This document shows, in pieces, positions 10,467-19,028 of a DNA stretch of 64,000 bases (position 1 is its first letter; every line of letters begins with the position of its first letter). Under the pieces are notes generated by a model. The model was not told the DNA's origin, ran no database searches, and saw nothing but the letters and a program-made list of their open reading frames with translations. This DNA comes from HRBIN12 sp964447335. GTDB lineage: Bacteria; Actinomycetota; UBA4738; HRBIN12. The DNA lies in NCBI GenBank assembly GCA_964447335.1, contig CAYUSA010000006.1:1-64000 (forward strand). Reading direction: 5' to 3'. A program made the translations under genes and the position numbers.

Positions 10467-10488
10467 GCCTCACCGCAGCCCTCACCTT

Positions 10489-11547
10489 ATGCGGAGGCCA
10501 ACGACAGGCAGACGAAGCACGCTCGCGGTGCGGATCGGGGTCGCCGCTCTCGTCGTCATCTCCGCCTCCCTCGTCATCTCACCGCTGTCCTCGGCCGCGC
10601 CGAGCCGTCAAGACGTCGAGCGCGCGAAAGCCGAGCTCGACCGGCTGAACGAGCACGTGTCGCTCCTCGTCGAGGAGTACAACCAGGCTCGGCTGAAGCT
10701 CGATCAGGTGCAGGGGCGCTTGGACGACGCGAAGGCGGCCGCCGATCGCGCGCAGGCGACGGCCGACCGCGCCGTCGCGAGCCTGAACCGCAGCGCGTCG
10801 ATCGCGTACCAGGGCGTCGGCTCGCAGTTCGCCGCACTGCTGGAGGCCGACTCGCTCGCCGACTTCTCGGACCGGCTCGAGTTCATCGGCAGCATCGCGC
10901 AGTCCGACTCCGACCTCGCCAACCAGGCCGAGCAGGCGCAGCAGGAGGCCACGTGGAGCGCCGACGAGCTCCGCGCCGCGGCGCAGGAGCAGCAGGCGAC
11001 GCTCGACGCGATCAAGGCGAAGGAGACCGAGATCCGCAACGCGGCCGCCGAGGCGCGCGCCTACTACGACAACCTGAGCGAGAAGTACCGGCAGCACCTC
11101 GCGGCCATCGAGGCCGCCCAGGAGGCCGCCGCCGCGGCGGCGGCCGGATCGACGGTCGGCTCGGGCGGCAACATCCCGCCGCCGCCGGCACCGAACGCGA
11201 ACGTGCAGGCCGTGTTGAACGCGGCGTACTCGGTCATCGGGACGCCGTACCAGTGGGGCGGCTCGAGTCCGGAGACCGGGTTCGACTGCTCGGGCTTCAC
11301 GATGTGGTCGTGGGCGCACGCGGGCGTCTCCCTGCCGCACTCCTCGGCCGCGCAGTACACCTCGCTCCCGCACGTCGCGCGCGAGGACCTGCAACCCGGC
11401 GACCTGCTGTTCTTCTACTCGCCGATCAGCCATGTGTCGATCTACGTGGGCGGCAACAGCATGATCCACTCGCCCCACACGGGGAGCGTCGTGTCCGTCG
11501 TGCCCGTGTACTGGGACCACTTCGTCGGGGCCGCGCGGCCCGGCTGA
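10489..11547 (+). CDS. Secreted coiled-coil NlpC/P60 peptidoglycan hydrolase
   Basis: The 352-residue protein has a signal peptide ending near residue 36 (SPLSSAAPS), a long alpha-helical coiled-coil region (about 40-210, rich in A, E, Q and R), a short PPPPAP linker and a C-terminal NlpC/P60 domain. The catalytic cysteine is in FDCSGF, with histidines in SHVSIYVG and MIHSP. This architecture is that of RipA- or CwlO-like D,L-endopeptidases that split daughter cells or remodel the wall and are autoinhibited or FtsEX-controlled through the coiled coil. It precedes an ECF sigma/anti-sigma pair on the same strand by 59 bp. Confidence 0.93.
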   Translation: MRRPTTGRRSTLAVRIGVAALVVISASLVISPLSSAAPSRQDVERAKAELDRLNEHVSLLVEEYNQARLKLDQVQGRLDDAKAAADRAQATADRAVASLNRSASIAYQGVGSQFAALLEADSLADFSDRLEFIGSIAQSDSDLANQAEQAQQEATWSADELRAAAQEQQATLDAIKAKETEIRNAAAEARAYYDNLSEKYRQHLAAIEAAQEAAAAAAAGSTVGSGGNIPPPPAPNANVQAVLNAAYSVIGTPYQWGGSSPETGFDCSGFTMWSWAHAGVSLPHSSAAQYTSLPHVAREDLQPGDLLFFYSPISHVSIYVGGNSMIHSPHTGSVVSVVPVYWDHFVGAARPG

Positions 11548-11606
11548 TCGCCGGCGCGACACCCCACCTCTGCAGAGCGCGCGGTTCCGTGCTATGCAGT
11601 CTCGCC

Positions 11607-12263
11607 GTGAGCCTTCCGAACCCGTCCTCGAGCCGACCCGACGAGATGGCGCTCGTCCGCGCCCTGCGAGCCGGGGACGAGATCGCGTTCATGATGCTCG
11701 TCGAGCGCTACCAGGGGCAGCTGCTGCGGGTCGCGCGGATGTACGTAGCGAGCCACGCCGTCGCCGAGGAGGTCGTGCAAGAGGCCTGGCTCGGCGTGCT
11801 GAAGGGGCTCGACGCCTTCGAGGGGCGCTCGTCGCTGCGGACGTGGATCTTCCGCATCCTCGTGAACATCGCGAGGACCCGCGGGCAGCGTGAGCGGCGC
11901 AGCGTCCCCTTCTCCTCGCTCTGGGCCGCCGAGGGCGAGGAGCCGGCGGTCGAGCCGGAGCGGTTCCTGCCCGAGAGCGAGCGCTGGACCGGCCACTGGG
12001 CCGACGCGCCCTCGTCGTGGGAGACCGTGCCCGAGGAGCGGCTGCTCTCGAGCGAGACCCTCGCGCACGTCGGTGCGGCGATCGAGGCGCTGCCGCCGAA
12101 CCAGCGCGAGGTGATCCGCATGCGCGACGTGCTCGGGTGGTCCTCACCCGAGGTCTGTAACGCGCTCGACATCTCGGAGACCAATCAACGAGTGCTCCTG
12201 CACCGCGCTCGGTCCAAGGTGCGCCGGGCGCTCGAGGGATACCTGGGAGAGGGATCGACGTGA
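11607..12263 (+). CDS. ECF-type RNA polymerase sigma factor
   Basis: The 218-residue protein has sigma region 2 (ALVRALRAGDEIAFMMLVERYQGQLLRVARMYV and EEVVQEAWLGVLKGL) and region 4 (IEALPPNQREVIRMRDVLGWSSPEVCNALDISETNQRVLLHRARSKVR). The two are joined by an unusually long linker with WTGHWADAPSSW. The GTG start at 11607 is chosen, and an ATG at 11646 is the alternative. It overlaps the anti-sigma gene by GTGA, so it is probably held inactive by that protein until a signal arrives. Confidence 0.92.
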   Translation: MSLPNPSSSRPDEMALVRALRAGDEIAFMMLVERYQGQLLRVARMYVASHAVAEEVVQEAWLGVLKGLDAFEGRSSLRTWIFRILVNIARTRGQRERRSVPFSSLWAAEGEEPAVEPERFLPESERWTGHWADAPSSWETVPEERLLSSETLAHVGAAIEALPPNQREVIRMRDVLGWSSPEVCNALDISETNQRVLLHRARSKVRRALEGYLGEGST

Positions 12264-12520
12264 CTTCGCACGAGGCGGAGATGGACTGCCACGAGCTCGC
12301 CGAGCTCGTGACCGACTACCTCGAGGACGCGCTCCCCGAGGGCGACCGCCGTCGGCTCGACGCGCATCTCGCGGAGTGCGACGGCTGCACGGTGTACCTC
12401 GAGCAGATCCGCACGACGATCCGGCTCACCGGCATGCTCACCGAGGACCAGATCCCTCCCGAGGGCCGCGCCGAGCTGCTGCAAGTCTTCCGAGCCTGGC
12501 GCGCAGAGTCCCGCGCCTGA
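12260..12520 (+). CDS. Zinc-finger anti-sigma factor (mycothiol/ZAS type)
   Basis: This 86-residue soluble protein has the zinc-binding anti-sigma pattern with C and H in DCHELAELVTDYLE, then H in DAHLAECDGC and the two cysteines of the CxxC. Such small ZAS proteins bind ECF sigma factors and often release them on thiol oxidation. There is no membrane segment. The GTG start overlaps the sigma gene stop, which supports the partnership. Confidence 0.9.
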   Translation: MTSHEAEMDCHELAELVTDYLEDALPEGDRRRLDAHLAECDGCTVYLEQIRTTIRLTGMLTEDQIPPEGRAELLQVFRAWRAESRA

Positions 12521-12535
12521 CCGAACCCGCCGGCT

Positions 12536-14725
12536 TCAGTGGGTGGGGCGCACGCTCCCGTCCGTCCCGACGGCCTCGACGTCCCAGTGCGTCCCGAACG
12601 CGTGCAGCCCGTGGACGAAGATCCGGCCGAGCTCCTCGGGGACGTGGGGGTCGATCGTGAGCTCGCCGCCGCGGATCTCGAAGCCGAGCATGACCCGCAG
12701 GAACACGAACGGCGCCCCCGTCGCCCACGCCTGCGGACTGCATGCCGTCGGGTACGGAACCGGGAACCGCGCGACGTCCCGACGGAGCCCGGCGAACGCC
12801 TCGGGCAGCCGGGATCGCGAGTACGAGGCCGCCTCCAGCAGCGCGAGGCAGATCCGGTTCGCCTCGTCGCGGAAGCCGTACCGCGCGAGACCCGAGGCGA
12901 CGATCGCGTTGTCGTGCGGCCAGATCGTGCCGACGTGGTACCCGATCGGGTTGTACCCGGCCTCCTCGTTCGACATCGTCCGCACGCCCCAGCCCGAGAA
13001 CATCGCGTCCGAGAGCAGGTGCCCCGCGACCGCGGCCGCGCGCTCCTCGGGCACGATGCCCGACCACAGCAGGTGTCCCATGTTCGAAGTCATCGAGTCG
13101 ATCTGCCGCTTGTCGCCGTCGAGGCCGATCACGTAGTAGCCACCCCGCGCGTCGCTCCAGAAGTCGCGCTCGAAGCGGCCGCGGAGCGCGCCGGCTTCCG
13201 CGCGGAGCCGGTCGGCGAGCGCGCGATCGTCCAGCAGGCGTTCCGCCATCTCGGCCACACGGACCTTCGCGTCGTAGACGTATCCCTGGATCTCGGCGGT
13301 GGCGATCGGCAGATGCGGGATCCGGCCATCGGAGAACTGCACGCCGTCCCACGAATCCTTCCAGCACTGGTTGCCGAGCCCCTGTGAGGAGCGCGTCTGA
13401 TACTCGACGTAGCCGTCTCCGTCGCGGTCGCCCCAGCGGTCGATCCACTCGAGCGCGGCCAGCACGTTCGGCCAGCGCGCCTGTACGAAGGCGCCATCGC
13501 CGGTCCACCGCCAGTACGACGACATCAGCACGAGGTACAGCGGCGTGGCGTCGGCGGTGCCGTAGTACGGGCTGTGCGGCTTCTCACCCGTCACCGTGAG
13601 CTCGCCCTTTCGGATCTCGTGCAGGATCTTGCCGGGCTCCTCGTCGCGGAAGTCGTCCACCTCCTTGCCCTGGAGCGCGCCGAGCAGGTGGAGGGCGCCC
13701 CGCGCGAGCTCGGGGCCGATCCCCACCGTCTGCAGCGACGTGATGAGGGTGTCCCGTCCGAACAGCGTCATGAACCACGGGAGGCCGGCCGCCGGGAGCA
13801 CGTACGGCTCGCCCTCCAGCTCGCCCTCGATCCGCAGGGCGGCGAGGTCGACGATCGACCTCGCGAGCACGTCGCGCAGCACCTGGCTGTCGGTCTGGAA
13901 GCGCGGGACCTCCTCGAGCCACCGGGAGAGGGCCCCCTCGGCCACATGTTGCTGTTCGCCGAACTCCTCGTGCATAGGCTCGAGGACGCGCTCGTTCACG
14001 CGCACGGTGACCCGCACGAGCGCGTCGAGCATGTGCCGCGGCGGGATCTCGAGGTCCCATACGAGGCCGTCGCCGTCGACCCGCGGCGGAGCGTCGGGGC
14101 CGTCGCCGGGGGCGTCGATGCCCGGGACGAGCCGGCTCCGCGCCACCCGCACGTTCGTCTCTGCGAGGAACGCCGGCACCTCGTAGTGGAAGTGCAGGCT
14201 GAGCTCCTCGGCGTCGTGCTCGACGTCGATGTTCGCGCTCCGGTCGCGGACGCGGGTCTTGACCTCGAACAGGTCGGCGAAGTCGGCGCCCGCCGCCAGT
14301 CGGAGCACGACGCGGATCGGCATCGGCGTCGGGTTGTAGACCGCGACCTGCTCGTGCACGCCGCCGCCGACGAAGCGGAGCCGGCGGACCGTGAGGCTGT
14401 TCGCGCGGATGCTCGGCAGCTCGGGATTGGTCAGGAAGAAGGCGGCGGAGTAGTAGTCGACCACGCGGGACGATAGGAGCGAGAGCGAGCGCCCGTTCAG
14501 CGTCAGCTCCCAGCACGAGAGGAAGCGCGTGTCGTCGTGCAGGAGCCCGCCGACCGAGCCCGCGGGGACGTCGCCGAGCGCGTCGGAGAACATGAACGTC
14601 CGACCCTCGAGGATGGCGATGGCATCTGTCCCGAGCTCGGGCGGGTACGCCATCTCGTCTCCCCGCGCCTCGGGCGGTCGAGGCTGCGGGTAGGGGTCGA
14701 GCGGCGTCGGGCGCCAATCGCTCAC
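12536..14725 (-). CDS. Glycogen-debranching-enzyme-type amylo-alpha-1,6-glucosidase
   Basis: The 729-residue protein has an N-terminal beta-sandwich glycogen debranching domain (ILEGRTFMFSDALGDVPAG, LLHDDTRFLS) and a C-terminal (alpha/alpha)6 barrel with LPWFMTLFGRDTLITSLQ, NQCWKDSWDGVQFSDG and GTIWPHDNAIVASGL. The aspartates and glutamates in these motifs are the likely general acids. The family trims alpha-1,6 branches in glycogen or acts on related alpha-glucans. The GTG start at 14725 overlaps the stop of the upstream small gene, and the two follow trxB on the same strand. Confidence 0.88.
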   Translation of the reverse strand: MSDWRPTPLDPYPQPRPPEARGDEMAYPPELGTDAIAILEGRTFMFSDALGDVPAGSVGGLLHDDTRFLSCWELTLNGRSLSLLSSRVVDYYSAAFFLTNPELPSIRANSLTVRRLRFVGGGVHEQVAVYNPTPMPIRVVLRLAAGADFADLFEVKTRVRDRSANIDVEHDAEELSLHFHYEVPAFLAETNVRVARSRLVPGIDAPGDGPDAPPRVDGDGLVWDLEIPPRHMLDALVRVTVRVNERVLEPMHEEFGEQQHVAEGALSRWLEEVPRFQTDSQVLRDVLARSIVDLAALRIEGELEGEPYVLPAAGLPWFMTLFGRDTLITSLQTVGIGPELARGALHLLGALQGKEVDDFRDEEPGKILHEIRKGELTVTGEKPHSPYYGTADATPLYLVLMSSYWRWTGDGAFVQARWPNVLAALEWIDRWGDRDGDGYVEYQTRSSQGLGNQCWKDSWDGVQFSDGRIPHLPIATAEIQGYVYDAKVRVAEMAERLLDDRALADRLRAEAGALRGRFERDFWSDARGGYYVIGLDGDKRQIDSMTSNMGHLLWSGIVPEERAAAVAGHLLSDAMFSGWGVRTMSNEEAGYNPIGYHVGTIWPHDNAIVASGLARYGFRDEANRICLALLEAASYSRSRLPEAFAGLRRDVARFPVPYPTACSPQAWATGAPFVFLRVMLGFEIRGGELTIDPHVPEELGRIFVHGLHAFGTHWDVEAVGTDGSVRPTH

Positions 14726-14925
14726 GTCTCGCCCTCGCCGAGGTCCGCGAGGCGCGTCTCCACCTGCCGCACGAGGGCGTCGTTCCCGATCTCGACGGCG
14801 GCCCCGTGAGCCCGCTCGAGGAGGTCTCGGGCCTGCTGCCGACGGACACCGGCGTTGTCGTCGTGCGCGTACTTCAGCTTCTCGTCGGCCTTGATGATGA
14901 GCTCGAAGATGTCCTGCGGCTCCAT
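14722..14925 (-). CDS. Small conserved hypothetical protein
   Basis: This 67-residue alpha-helical, charged protein (MEPQDIFELIIKADEKLKYA at the start) has no recognised domain. The helical pattern with RRQQARDLLERAHGAA resembles TPR-like or helical adaptor segments. ATG 14925 is preferred because GAGGAG lies just upstream. A GTG at 14937 would add four residues. It sits between the thioredoxin reductase fusion and the debranching enzyme, with a GTGA overlap to the latter, so it is probably translated in the same operon. Confidence 0.6.
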   Translation of the reverse strand: MEPQDIFELIIKADEKLKYAHDDNAGVRRQQARDLLERAHGAAVEIGNDALVRQVETRLADLGEGET

Positions 14926-14933
14926 GTCGCTCC

Positions 14934-16157
14934 TCACATCGTGTGGACGGGCTTGGCCTCCTGGGCCTCGAGGAACCGGCGGATCGCGATCGCGGCCGCG
15001 GCGCCCTCGCCGACGGCCGAGGCGAGCTGCTTGGTCGAGCCCGAGCGCACGTCGCCCGCCGCGAACACAGCCGGCATGCTCGTCTGGAAGCCCAGGTCGG
15101 TGACGACGAGCCCGCGCTCGTCGAGGTCGACCGCGCCCTTCACGAACCGGGTGTTCGGGTCCAGGCCGACGAACACGAAGCAGCCCACCGGATGGAGCTC
15201 CTCGGCCTCCCCCGTCTCGGCGTTCCGCAGCTCGATCGCGCCGAGCTTGCCGCTGCCGTCGTCCTTCGCGCGGAACCCGGTCACCTCACGGTTCAGCAGA
15301 ACCCGCATCTTCGGGTGCATGGCGACCTTGTCCTGGAGGAGCTTGTTCGCCGTGAGACGGTCGCCGCGCTGGACGATCGTGACCAGGTCGACGAACTGCG
15401 CGAGGAACAGCCCCTCCTCCAGACCGCTGTTCCCGCCGCCGAGCACCACGAGCTCCGCGGCGCCCCGGTAGAACGGGCCGTCGCACGTCGCGCAGAAGTG
15501 GATCCCCGCGCCCAGGAGGTCGTCCTCGCCCGGTGCGTTCGTCCGCCGGTACGTGCTCCCCGTCGCGATGAGCACCGCGCGCGCGTGGTAGTGGTCGCCG
15601 GTCGCGGTCTCGAGGTCGACCTGTTCGCCGTCGCTCGCGAGGCTGCGGACCGAGACCGCCTGGAGCATCTCGACACCGTAGCGCTGCGCCTGCTGCACGA
15701 TCCGGTCCGCGAGCTCGGCGCCGCCGATGCCCTCGGGGAAGCCGGGGTAGTTGTCGAGGCGCTCGGTGATCCCGGCCTGCCCGCCGAGGCCCTTGCTGTC
15801 GACAACGAGGGTCTGGAGGTTCTCCCGCGCGGCGTATATCGAGGTCGTGAGACCGGCCGGCCCGCCGCCCACGATCACGAGGTCGTAGACGTGCATCATC
15901 GCCGCCCGCTCGAGCCCGAGCTTCTCAGCGAGCTCCTCGTTCGAGGGCTCGGCCAGGTGGGTGCCGTCGGGGAACACGATGGTCGGGATGACGTTGTTCC
16001 CGCCGTTGCGCTCCTGGACGACGCGGATGCCGTCGGGGTCGACCTCGATGTCGTGCCACTCGAACGACACGCGCTGGTCCCCCAGGAACCGCTTCGCGCG
16101 CCGGCAGTCGGTGCACCAGCTCGCGCCGTACACCTCGATGAGGTCGTCCACGTCCAT
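14934..16157 (-). CDS. trxB: Glutaredoxin/mycoredoxin-thioredoxin reductase fusion
   Basis: The N-terminal 85 residues form a glutaredoxin fold with a CTDC active site (C15, C18) and the cis-proline VIPTIVFPDG, as in mycoredoxins. The remainder is a complete NADPH-thioredoxin reductase with FAD motif GGGPAG (97-102), redox pair CATC (C222, C225), the NADPH Rossmann LGGGNSGLEE and the terminal FAADGVR-like FAAGDVRSGSTKQ. The fusion suggests electrons pass from NADPH via FAD and CATC to the attached CTDC domain, perhaps replacing a separate thioredoxin. It is divergent from the gnd operon. Confidence 0.93.
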   Translation of the reverse strand: MDVDDLIEVYGASWCTDCRRAKRFLGDQRVSFEWHDIEVDPDGIRVVQERNGGNNVIPTIVFPDGTHLAEPSNEELAEKLGLERAAMMHVYDLVIVGGGPAGLTTSIYAARENLQTLVVDSKGLGGQAGITERLDNYPGFPEGIGGAELADRIVQQAQRYGVEMLQAVSVRSLASDGEQVDLETATGDHYHARAVLIATGSTYRRTNAPGEDDLLGAGIHFCATCDGPFYRGAAELVVLGGGNSGLEEGLFLAQFVDLVTIVQRGDRLTANKLLQDKVAMHPKMRVLLNREVTGFRAKDDGSGKLGAIELRNAETGEAEELHPVGCFVFVGLDPNTRFVKGAVDLDERGLVVTDLGFQTSMPAVFAAGDVRSGSTKQLASAVGEGAAAAIAIRRFLEAQEAKPVHTM

Positions 16158-16289
16158 GCTCCTCGCCGCTCTGTCGAAAGGGGCTGGTCTCGGTCCCGGT
16201 GAACCCCGTTACAGGCGCGAGCGTATCGAGGTTGCGTGGTTCCGGCGCCGTAGCGCCGGGGTGGTCGGACCGGACGGAGCGGCGCGCGA

Positions 16290-16341
16290 TAGGGTCGGCC
16301 GGACCGACCGGCCAGACGACGAGCCAGAAGACGAGCCAGAA
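16290..16341 (+). promoter_or_regulatory. Leader region of the gnd operon: -10-like box, hairpin and 12-bp repeats
   Basis: TAGGGT at 16290-16295 could be a -10 box. It is followed by a hairpin with arms GGCCGG (16297-16302) and CCGGCC (16308-16313) and two copies of GACGAGCCAGAA (16318-16329, 16330-16341). A GAGGGAG ribosome site precedes the ATG at 16360. No known riboswitch is recognised here. Confidence 0.3.
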
Positions 16342-16359
16342 GACCAGAGGGAGCGAGCG

Positions 16360-17373
16360 ATGCGGGTGGGCAGGGTCGGCCACAGACGCATGGGTGCGAA
16401 CCTCCCGCGCCGGCTGATGGGGCACGGGAACTAGGTTGTGGTCTACGACGTGGGCGCGGACGCCGTCCGGATGCTCGCGGGCGAGGGCGCGACGCCGGCG
16501 TCCTCCCACCAGGACCTCGTGGGAGCGCTCGACACACCGAGGGCGGTATGGATCATGGTCCCGGCCGCCTCCGCCGGGCAGACCGCCGACGCGCTCGCGG
16601 AGCTGCTCGGCGAGGACGACGTGATCGTCGACGGCGGGAACTCCTACTACCGCGACGACATCGAGCGGGCGGCGCGCTACGCCGCGAGAGGCATCCACTA
16701 CCTCGACGTCGGCACGAGCGGCGGCGTGTTCGGCCTCGACCGCGGCTTCTGCCTGATGATCGGCGGGGAGCGCGAGCCCGTCGAGCGCCTGGACCCGATC
16801 TTCGCAGCGCTCGCCCCCGGCGAGGCCGCCGCCGAGCCGACCTCCGGCCGCGAGGGCGTCGGGGGAACGGCGGGAGCGGGCTACCTGCACTGCGGCCCGC
16901 CCGGCGCCGGTCACTTCGTGAAGATGGTGCACAACGGCATCGAGTACGGGCTCATGGCGGCCTACGCCGAGGGCCTGAACGTGCTGAAGCACGCGAACGC
17001 GGGCTCGGTAGAACGCGAGGCCGACGCCGAGACCGCCCCGCTCCGCGATCCCGCGTTCTACCGCTACGACCTCGACGTCGCCGAGATCGCCGAGCTCTGG
17101 CGCCGCGGCAGCGTGGTGAGCTCGTGGCTCCTGGACCTCACGGCCGCGGCGCTCCACCGAGACCCCGAGCTCGAAGGGTTCTCCGGCCGCGTGTCGGACT
17201 CGGGCGAGGGTCGGTGGACGGTGCTCGCGGCCGTGGACGAGGGCGTGCCGGTGCACGTGCTCTCGGCGGCGTTGTTCGACCGGTTCGCCTCACGCGGCGA
17301 GGCCGAGTTCGGCAACCGCGTGCTGTCGGCCATGCGCAAGGAGTTCGGCGGCCACGCGGAGAAGACCGGATGA
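16360..17373 (+). pseudogene. gnd: 6-phosphogluconate dehydrogenase (decarboxylating, YqeC/type II) with in-frame amber codon
   Basis: The frame from ATG 16360 gives MRVGRVGHRRMGANLPRRLM, clearly the NAD(P)-binding start of short 6-phosphogluconate dehydrogenases, but codon 25 is TAG (16432-16434). After it the frame continues intact as VVVYDVGADAV to the normal end at residue 337, including the substrate lysine region GHFVKMVHNGIEYG. The middle glycine of GxGxMG is also replaced (GHRRMG). A GTG at 16438 could restart but would lose the first Rossmann strand. This may be a fresh nonsense mutation, a sequencing error or read-through. It overlaps pgi by ATGA and would make ribulose-5-phosphate, CO2 and NAD(P)H. 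Confidence 0.8.
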
Positions 17374-19025
17374 GGATCGAGCGCACGCCCGAGTGGGGCG
17401 CGCTCGAGGCCCACCGCCGCATCTGGGCCCGGACCACGCTGCGCGAGCTGTTCGCCGAGGACCCCGGCCGTGCCGAGCGCATGACGATCGAGGCCGGCGA
17501 CCTCGTCCTGGACCACTCGAAGGACCTCGTCACCGACCAGACGATGCACCACCTCGTGCGCCTCGCTCACGCCGCCGGCCTCCGCGAGCGGATCGACGCG
17601 ATGTTCGCCGGCGAGCACGTGAACACGACCGAGGACCGAGCGGCGCTCCACGTCGCCCTCCGCGCGCCCAGGGACGCGGTCATCCGGGTCGACGGCCGCG
17701 ACGTCGTGCCCGAGGTCCACGCGGTGCTCGACCGGATGGCGGCGTTCGCCGACGCGGTGCGCTCCGGCGAGCGGACCGGCTCGACCGGGCGACGCCTGCG
17801 GAGCGTGGTGAACATCGGGATCGGGGGCTCGGACCTCGGCCCGGCGATGGCGTATGAGGCGCTCAAGGACGCCTCGGACCGCTCGATGACGGTGCGGTTC
17901 GTCTCGAACGTCGACGGCGCCGACGTGTGGGAGGCCACGCACGACCTCGACCCGGCCGAGACGCTGATCGTCGTATCGTCGAAGACGTTCACGACGATCG
18001 AGACGCTCACGAACGCCCGGACCGCGCGGGCGTGGCTCGTCGAGGGCCTCGGCGACGAGCGCGCGGTGGCCGACCACTTCGTCGCGGTCTCGACGAGCGC
18101 CCGGGAGGTGGCGGCATTCGGCATCGACCCGGCAAACACGTTCGGCTTCTGGGACTGGGTCGGCGGGCGGTACTCGCTCGACTCGGCAATCGGGCTGTCG
18201 CTGATGCTCGCGATCGGCCCAGAGCGCTTCCGGGAGCTCCTCGCCGGGTTCCGGCAGATGGACGAGCACTTCCGCACGGCGCCCTTCGAGCGCAACCTGC
18301 CGGTGATCCTCGGGCTGCTGTGGACGTGGTACGGCACGTTCCGCGGCGCCGACACGCACGCCGTGGTCCCCTACAGCCGGCGCCTCGAGCGGTTCCCCGC
18401 ATACCTGCAGCAGCTCGACATGGAGTCGCTCGGCAAGTCGGTCGACGTGCAGGGTGAGCCGGTGGGCGTGCAGACCGGCCCGGTCGTGTGGGGCACGCCC
18501 GGCACGAACGGGCAGCACGCCTACTTCCAGCTCCTGCATCAAGGGACCAAGCTCGTGCCGATCGACCTCATCGGGTTCGCGCGGCCGAGCCGCGACATCG
18601 GATCCGCGCGGCCGAGCCGCGACGCGGGCTCGCATCAGGACCTGCTCATGGCGAACCTGTTCGCGCAGGCCGAGGCGCTCGCGTTCGGCCGGACCCGCGA
18701 GGAGGTCGAGGCCGACGGCGTGCCGCCCGAGCAGGCCCCCCACCGCACGTTCCCCGGTAACCGGCCGACGACGACGATCCTCGCGACCGAGCTCACGCCG
18801 AGCGTGCTCGGCCAGCTCATCGCGCTGTACGAGCACAAGGTCTTCACGCAGGCCGCGATCTGGAACATCGACCCGTTCGACCAGTGGGGCGTCGAGCTCG
18901 GCAAGGTGCTCGCCGGCCGCATCGTCCCCGAGCTCGAGGCCGACAGGGAACCCGAGCTCGCACACGACCCGTCGACGAACGCGCTGATCCGCCGGTACCG
19001 GCGGCTGCGCGGGAAGGAGGCCTGA
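17370..19025 (+). CDS. pgi: Glucose-6-phosphate isomerase
   Basis: The 551-residue protein interconverts glucose-6-phosphate and fructose-6-phosphate. Signature regions are the phosphosugar site VVSSKTFTTIET, the GFWDWVGGRYSLDSAIGLS motif and the catalytic stretch TNGQHAYFQLLHQGT, with KVFTQAAIWNIDPFDQWGVELGK near the end. Length matches the E. coli-type enzyme. ATG 17370 overlaps the gnd stop (ATGA), and zwf begins 4 bp after its end. It carries an in-frame 27-bp duplication near residue 405. The operon channels glucose-6-phosphate between glycolysis and the oxidative pentose pathway. Confidence 0.96.
   Translation: MRIERTPEWGALEAHRRIWARTTLRELFAEDPGRAERMTIEAGDLVLDHSKDLVTDQTMHHLVRLAHAAGLRERIDAMFAGEHVNTTEDRAALHVALRAPRDAVIRVDGRDVVPEVHAVLDRMAAFADAVRSGERTGSTGRRLRSVVNIGIGGSDLGPAMAYEALKDASDRSMTVRFVSNVDGADVWEATHDLDPAETLIVVSSKTFTTIETLTNARTARAWLVEGLGDERAVADHFVAVSTSAREVAAFGIDPANTFGFWDWVGGRYSLDSAIGLSLMLAIGPERFRELLAGFRQMDEHFRTAPFERNLPVILGLLWTWYGTFRGADTHAVVPYSRRLERFPAYLQQLDMESLGKSVDVQGEPVGVQTGPVVWGTPGTNGQHAYFQLLHQGTKLVPIDLIGFARPSRDIGSARPSRDAGSHQDLLMANLFAQAEALAFGRTREEVEADGVPPEQAPHRTFPGNRPTTTILATELTPSVLGQLIALYEHKVFTQAAIWNIDPFDQWGVELGKVLAGRIVPELEADREPELAHDPSTNALIRRYRRLRGKEA
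18579..18632 (+). repeat. 27-bp in-frame tandem duplication in pgi
   Basis: Two adjacent 27-base units (18579-18605 and 18606-18632) share their first 18 bases, GCGCGGCCGAGCCGCGAC, and encode ARPSRDIGS followed by ARPSRDAGS. Homologs have only one such segment between the DFIGFA-like strand and the HxxLLMANLFAQ helix, so nine residues appear inserted in a surface loop. Confidence 0.85.
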
Positions 19026-19028
19026 CCT

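Noticed and set aside
10377..10488. A c-di-AMP (ydaO) riboswitch upstream of the NlpC/P60 gene
   Set aside because: Such riboswitches often precede these genes in actinobacteria, but the 112-bp interval is too short and only a simple hairpin with promoter-like boxes is present.
16432..16434. Amber codon in gnd as a pyrrolysine or programmed read-through site
   Set aside because: There is no pylS/pylT or methylamine gene, no suppressor tRNA in the window, and the position is a variable residue in homologs. Nonsense mutation or sequencing error is simpler.
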